A DNA stretch of 8,053 nucleotides, taken from an uncultured Chloroflexota bacterium. GTDB lineage: Bacteria; Chloroflexota; Anaerolineae; Aggregatilineales; Phototrophicaceae. The position numbers and the translations under genes were made by a program. Positions 4,957 to 8,053 of the stretch are shown here, in pieces (the stretch's first letter is position 1; every line of letters begins with the position of its first letter). The DNA lies in assembly GCA_937870805.1 (NCBI GenBank), contig CALMZT010000035.1, positions 1-8,053 on the forward strand, written 5' to 3'. The notes beneath the pieces are model-generated. The model was not told where the DNA came from. It was given only the letters and a program-made list of their open reading frames with translations, and did no database searches.

Positions 4957-6885
4957 ATGGCAGCACAATCTCTCCCTAGCGATATGATGAGCGCACTCAC
5001 CCGCGAAGTGCGTAGATGGGAACGGCGGCTTCGGCTGCTGCATTCGTGGACGTGGCTGCCGCGCAGCATTCTGCCGGGGTTAATCATCGGCATCGGCATT
5101 GCACTTTACACACGCCTCGAACGTGCGGTCATCACCGATCAACAGATTGTTTTAGGCACTGCGGCGGCTGTGCTATTAGGCATTGCCTTGATGCTGCTCA
5201 TTGTATGGCTGCGTCCGCGCCGTGCAATTGACTCCGCGCGCCGCTTTGATGTGCTGTTCGGCTTGCGCGAACGGGTTTCAACAGCGCTGGAATTGCTCGA
5301 AGGACGTATCCGCGCCGATGATGAGCTTGCCGAATATCAAGTCGAAGATGCATTAAATAACGCACGCGGCGTGCGCGCCACAGAATATCTTCCGTTAACC
5401 ACCCGGCGCAGAGAATGGGCACTCGCTGCCACGCTGGCAGTGATTTTGGCGCTTTTACTCATTCTGTTCGCGCCAGAAAGCGAAGCCAATGCCAACCCCG
5501 CACAAGAAGTTGCTATCACCGAAGCTGCCGACGATGTGCAGCAGATCACCGAAGATATCGCTGCCGATCCCTCATTAGATGAAACCGAGCGTGAGCAAAT
5601 CCTGGAGTCGTTACAGACGGCGCAGGAACGTTTGCAAGATCCACAGATTTCACCTGAAGAAGCCTTCGCCACGATGAACGACGTGCAGGCAACCCTTGAA
5701 GAACAGGCGCAGGAAATGCAGCAGGAAGTTGAGGCACAGCAAAGCGCCATTCAGCAGGCGGCTGATGCGCTCAATGAACAGAATCAGGATCAAACGCAAG
5801 ATTCTCAAGCGGGTGAATCAGACTCGCCTCCGCTCAACCAAATGCTTGAAGAGATGTCGCAAAACCTCGACAGCATGACTCCTGAACAGCAGCAGCAAGC
5901 CGCCGCCGCGCTGCAACAAGCGGCTGATGCGCTGGAAGCAACAGACCCGCGCACGTCTGATGCCCTTCAACAGGCTTCCGACGCGCTGGAAAATGGTGAC
6001 GCTCAAGCCGCCCAGGAATCAATTCAAGAGGCCATCAACAGCTTACAACAAAGCGCGCAGGCGCAAGCCCAGCAGTCAGAAAGCGCGCAGCAGATGCAGG
6101 AAAGTGCGCAGTCCGCAGAGCAAGCCGCTGATCAAATTGCCGAAAGCCAACAAGCCCAGAGTGGAGAAAATCAGCAAGGACAAGAGGGACAGGAAGGGCA
6201 AGAAGGACAAGAAGGGCAGCAAGGACAAGAGGGGCAAGAGGGAGAAACTGGACAGCAAAGTCCTTCAGGACAGCAGGGGGAAGAAGGACAGGAAGGGCAA
6301 GAAGGACAGTCGGGAGAAACCCAGCAGGGACAGTCGGGACAAAGTGGGCAGCCAGGACAGCAGGGTGAAGGACAGCAAGGCGAAGGGCAGCAGCCGGGAC
6401 AATCGGGCAGTGGTCAGGAGGGGCAAGGCGGCAATGACGGTGTGCAGCAGTTGCAGCCCAGTGACCAATCTGGCAACAACCCCAGCAGCAGCGGTGGTGG
6501 TGGCGCTGGCGATCAGGAAGGGGGTCCCGGCAGTGAAGAAAACGGTACACCTGCTGATGGCGCACCCGGTCAAGGTAACAACCCTGATGGCACAGGGGAA
6601 AGCGATTTTGAACCCATCGCGCCGCCCCGCAACATCGGTGGGGAAGGTGATGAGCAAATTCAAATAGAAGCAAACCCAGACGGCGAAATTGTCTCAGAAG
6701 AAGACATCTCACAAAATCCTGATGGCACGAGCGTCGTCCCCTACAACGAGGTCTTTGGCGATTACTCTGAAGCGGTCAACCGTGCGCTCGACGGTGATTA
6801 CATCCCCATTGGTTTACGTGGCATCGTGCGCGATTACTTCACGTCGCTGGAACCGGGTGCCAACGAAAACGATACGACGCCGTAA
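4957..6885 (+). CDS. Three-helix membrane protein with Gln-rich coiled-coil and collagen-like tract (DUF4175-like)
   Basis: A 642-residue membrane protein of unknown function. Three hydrophobic helices lie at about residues 37-54, 63-85 and 152-172. Between the second and third sits ARRFDVLFGLRERVSTALEL (94-113), resembling DUF4175-type membrane proteins. If the N-terminus is cytoplasmic, everything after residue 172 is outside. Residues about 180-400 are Gln/Glu/Ala-rich and look helical or coiled-coil. Residues 408-469 form a Gly-X-Y tract, followed by Gly/Ser/Asn-rich disordered sequence. The C-terminus is ordered again (593-633, ending in IPIGLRGIVRDYFTSLEP) and looks conserved. The start has GAAGGA (4943-4948) 8 nt upstream. 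As I recall, related proteins often lie beside MoxR ATPase and DUF58 genes; none is seen here. A surface or envelope role is inferred only. Confidence 0.8.
   Translation: MAAQSLPSDMMSALTREVRRWERRLRLLHSWTWLPRSILPGLIIGIGIALYTRLERAVITDQQIVLGTAAAVLLGIALMLLIVWLRPRRAIDSARRFDVLFGLRERVSTALELLEGRIRADDELAEYQVEDALNNARGVRATEYLPLTTRRREWALAATLAVILALLLILFAPESEANANPAQEVAITEAADDVQQITEDIAADPSLDETEREQILESLQTAQERLQDPQISPEEAFATMNDVQATLEEQAQEMQQEVEAQQSAIQQAADALNEQNQDQTQDSQAGESDSPPLNQMLEEMSQNLDSMTPEQQQQAAAALQQAADALEATDPRTSDALQQASDALENGDAQAAQESIQEAINSLQQSAQAQAQQSESAQQMQESAQSAEQAADQIAESQQAQSGENQQGQEGQEGQEGQEGQQGQEGQEGETGQQSPSGQQGEEGQEGQEGQSGETQQGQSGQSGQPGQQGEGQQGEGQQPGQSGSGQEGQGGNDGVQQLQPSDQSGNNPSSSGGGGAGDQEGGPGSEENGTPADGAPGQGNNPDGTGESDFEPIAPPRNIGGEGDEQIQIEANPDGEIVSEEDISQNPDGTSVVPYNEVFGDYSEAVNRALDGDYIPIGLRGIVRDYFTSLEPGANENDTTP
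6178..6363 (+). repeat. Collagen-like Gly-X-Y coding repeat with purine-rich coding strand
   Basis: From residue 408 to 455 of the membrane protein, 15 of 16 consecutive triplets begin with Gly (GQE, GQQ, GET, GEE, GQS), the exception being SPS at 435-437. After a QQ break, GQS GQS GQP GQQ continues to residue 469. At the DNA level this is a degenerate 9-bp unit (GGR CAR GAR, repeated) in which the plus strand is almost all purine apart from the C of CAR codons. An identical 23-bp segment occurs at 6187-6209 and 6286-6308, exactly 99 bp or 33 codons apart, which indicates internal duplication. Confidence 0.8.
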
Positions 6886-6892
6886 AGGCGTT
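6876..6892. other. Small hairpin at the convergent gene junction
   Basis: GACGCC (6876-6881) pairs with GGCGTT (6887-6892) with one G-U pair around a GTAAA loop. It covers the stop codon of the membrane protein gene and reaches to the end of the convergent gene. Read on the minus strand it is followed by GTATCGTTTTCG, a poor U-tract. It may help to end the minus-strand transcript, but the stem is short. Confidence 0.25.
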
Positions 6893-7804
6893 CTAAAGCT
6901 GTGAACTGCTGGGGACGTTGTGCAAACTCTGTTGAGTCGCAACGTCCTTATTTTTCTGCTGCCACCAGTTCCACACAATAACGGCAATCGGCACAAGCAT
7001 ACACACGGCAAAATTCTGTGTAAGCAAGGCAATCGTGACTGTAATCAAGTTGAGTGGCACAAGGATGTAGGCTGGCGCAGTCCCCATCAGTTGCATTTGC
7101 CCATATAACAGCCCTATTGGATTTGCTAAGAAAAGACAGGCGCGCGCGATTTCTTTTGACTTAGAGAAAAACAATCCCCAGCTTGCCACAATGCACGCAA
7201 CAATGACCAATGGGATAAATAAGTCATAACTGAAGCGCAGTAAACTAAAAATTCCCGTTGTGTTGCTAAAACTGAATAACCATGCCTCACTGCCAGAACT
7301 TTCACTTGCGCGTCCCAACAACCAGTCACTGACCCAATGAGGCCGCCAGAGTAAGGGTAAGCTCCACAGCAATATTGTACAGCCAAGCCAGCGTACAAAG
7401 GTAACGCGGTCATAACGCAGCCACTGCCACAAATGCCACGACAGCAGTACAAATGCAGTTTGAGGTTTAAGGGTCATGAATGCACCCATAATCGCGCCTC
7501 GCCAACCAGGTTGCAGCACACGTTCTATGCACCAGAACAGCAGTTCATTCTCTCCTAAATAGAATTCATGCAACACGGGAAAGTAAAGCATCCACTTCCA
7601 AACATCGCGGCGAAACGCCCACACCAATAAGGTGAAGTTCAATACCCCCCACAGTATGAATGCTGTGTCGCGTGGAATCAGTGCCCAAATTGCCATAAAA
7701 TATGCCATAGGTAAGGGATACCTAAAATGAGGTAATGAATAAGGATCAATCCCTTGTAAAATTGCCTGTCCTGCCGCCCACAAGTTACCGAAATCCCAAC
7801 CCAT
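6893..7804 (-). CDS. GT87/DUF2029-type integral membrane glycosyltransferase, short N-terminus
   Basis: A 303-residue polytopic membrane protein with about eight hydrophobic segments (for example near 48-64, 104-122, 137-153, 195-214, 222-238, 243-262 and 264-281). It resembles GT87 family transferases, which use polyprenyl-phosphate sugars to build lipid-linked or surface glycans outside the membrane. The pattern is WDFGNLWAAGQAILQGIDPY (residues 3-22) with Asp4 and the Asp-Pro-Tyr at 20-22, then RYPLPMAYF, and TLKPQTA (111-117). Family members are usually near 400 residues and have a membrane helix before the DF motif; here the protein starts right at it. In-frame sequence upstream reaches a stop at 7844-7846 with no other usable start. 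GAGG (7813-7816) lies 8 nt before the ATG, so this start is plausible. The gene converges on the Gln-rich protein gene with a 7-bp gap. The sugar and acceptor are unknown. Confidence 0.75.
   Translation of the reverse strand: MGWDFGNLWAAGQAILQGIDPYSLPHFRYPLPMAYFMAIWALIPRDTAFILWGVLNFTLLVWAFRRDVWKWMLYFPVLHEFYLGENELLFWCIERVLQPGWRGAIMGAFMTLKPQTAFVLLSWHLWQWLRYDRVTFVRWLGCTILLWSLPLLWRPHWVSDWLLGRASESSGSEAWLFSFSNTTGIFSLLRFSYDLFIPLVIVACIVASWGLFFSKSKEIARACLFLANPIGLLYGQMQLMGTAPAYILVPLNLITVTIALLTQNFAVCMLVPIAVIVWNWWQQKNKDVATQQSLHNVPSSSQL
6911..6956 (+). terminator. Rho-independent terminator of the membrane protein gene
   Basis: GGACGTTG (6913-6920) pairs perfectly with CAACGTCC (6940-6947). The stem can be lengthened by two G-U pairs, and a small inner stem (ACTC 6926-6929 with GAGT 6934-6937) can form inside the 19-nt loop. 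TTATTTTT (6948-6955) follows directly. This is the clearest classical terminator in the window. It lies 26 bp after the stop codon at 6885, entirely within the 3' coding end of the convergent gene. Confidence 0.75.
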
Positions 7805-7820
7805 GATTTCTGCCTCGTAA

Positions 7821-7850
7821 CTGACCGTATACCATGCACTGTGTTATAGT
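7821..7850 (+). promoter_or_regulatory. Candidate extended -10 promoter for the gene starting at 8041
   Basis: CTGACC (7821-7826) matches the -35 consensus at four of six positions. After an 18-bp spacer comes TATAGT (7845-7850), five of six, preceded by the extended -10 TGT (7842-7844). Transcription would begin near 7857, leaving a leader of about 184 nt before the start codon at 8041. That leader has a small perfect hairpin (TAGGTT 7995-8000 with AACCTA 8009-8014) 14 nt before the ribosome binding site; no convincing gene was found in it. Confidence 0.4.
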
Positions 7851-7853
7851 ATA
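7848..7853 (-). promoter_or_regulatory. Candidate -10 box for the GT87-type gene
   Basis: On the minus strand TATACT (7853-7848) matches the -10 consensus at five of six positions, about 43 bp before the start codon at 7804. Another candidate, TATAAC (7848-7843), overlaps it. No good -35 hexamer is seen upstream (TGCTTC at a 17-bp spacer). The site overlaps a plus-strand -10 box, so the two promoters may exclude each other. Confidence 0.3.
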
Positions 7854-8040
7854 GGGGATGAGACACGTAAGAAGCATTTTGGTTTTGCAGATATTAGAAT
7901 TTATGCCGCCGTTTTTGACCTCTATACCAGAGCGGGAACATCTTGAAACCGATTCACCTCAATGATTTATTAACAGAAGTTACATCTTATGCCGTAGGTT
8001 TTTGTGATAACCTAAACACATCAGTTTTGAAGGACATCTC

Positions 8041-8053
8041 ATGACCAATGCAC
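8041..8053 (+). CDS. Start of a plus-strand gene, cut by the window end
   Basis: An ATG at 8041 follows GAAGGA (8029-8034) at an ideal 6-nt spacing and opens Met-Thr-Asn-Ala before the window ends. Nothing can be said about the product. The call rests on the ribosome binding site and on the candidate promoter upstream. Confidence 0.5.

Noticed and set aside
6178..6363. CRISPR-like array in the repetitive segment
   Set aside because: The repetition has a 9-bp codon-level period inside an open frame, with no unique spacers of constant length.
5927..6667. Long plus-strand open frame (246 codons) in another frame over the Gln-rich region
   Set aside because: It arises because CAR, GAR and GGR codons give no stops when shifted; the product is a Lys/Arg/Ser-rich low-complexity string, and the 4957-6885 frame has a good ribosome binding site and membrane helices.
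6035..6712. Long minus-strand open frame (225 codons) opposite the Gln-rich region
   Set aside because: It is the complement of the purine-rich repeat, giving Leu/Pro-rich sequence without domain features; a by-product of composition.
7858..7965. 35-codon frame starting with ATG in the divergent intergenic region
   Set aside because: The AGGGG before the ATG is too close (about 1 nt) for a normal ribosome binding site, and the peptide shows no recognisable feature; a leader peptide is possible but unsupported.
7943..8044. 33-codon frame with a TTG start, whose TGA overlaps the ATG at 8041
   Set aside because: The ATGA overlap is suggestive, but the start codon is weak, the ribosome binding site poor and the frame short enough to occur by chance.

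Overview
The window looks like an ordinary chromosomal segment of a bacterium, most probably a member of the Chloroflexota (Anaerolineae-like). The pointers are the SDR-type threonine dehydrogenase and Kbl, a membrane protein with a glutamine-rich extracytoplasmic part, a GT87-type membrane glycosyltransferase, moderate GC content and good GGAGG-like ribosome binding sites. The assignment rests on gene content only and is tentative. No tRNA, rRNA, CRISPR array, transposase or phage gene was seen.

Layout. Positions 1-771 hold the 3' part of kbl (2-amino-3-ketobutyrate CoA ligase). A short gap with a consensus -10 box and a hairpin leads to a phosphotransferase of the aminoglycoside phosphotransferase/choline kinase fold (862-1845). 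Then comes a 265-bp gap rich in inverted repeats. Next is a tightly packed run of three genes: a 137-residue protein of unknown function (2111-2524), a membrane-anchored TIM-barrel glycoside hydrolase-like protein overlapping it by 20 bp (2505-3713), and an SDR-type L-threonine 3-dehydrogenase 27 bp later (3741-4763), closed by a hairpin. After a 193-bp gap comes a 642-residue protein (4957-6885) with three membrane helices, a Gln-rich helical region and a collagen-like Gly-X-Y tract. A convergent GT87-type membrane glycosyltransferase (7804-6893, minus strand) ends 7 bp away. The last 250 bp are a divergent intergenic region with candidate promoters for both directions, and the first four codons of a further plus-strand gene at 8041.

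How the genes fit together. Threonine dehydrogenase oxidises L-threonine to 2-amino-3-ketobutyrate, and Kbl cleaves that with CoA into glycine and acetyl-CoA. Both halves of the pathway lie on the same strand but are separated by about 3 kb holding a kinase, an unknown protein and a glycoside hydrolase-like protein. Hairpins and candidate promoters between them suggest separate transcription. The hydrolase-like protein, the glutamine-rich membrane protein and the GT87 protein all point to the cell surface or its glycans, but nothing in the sequence shows that they work as one system.

No convincing new multi-gene system was found. The points most worth checking are the collagen-like Gln/Glu tract, the terminator embedded in the convergent gene, the short N-terminus of the GT87 protein and the structured intergenic region 1846-2110.
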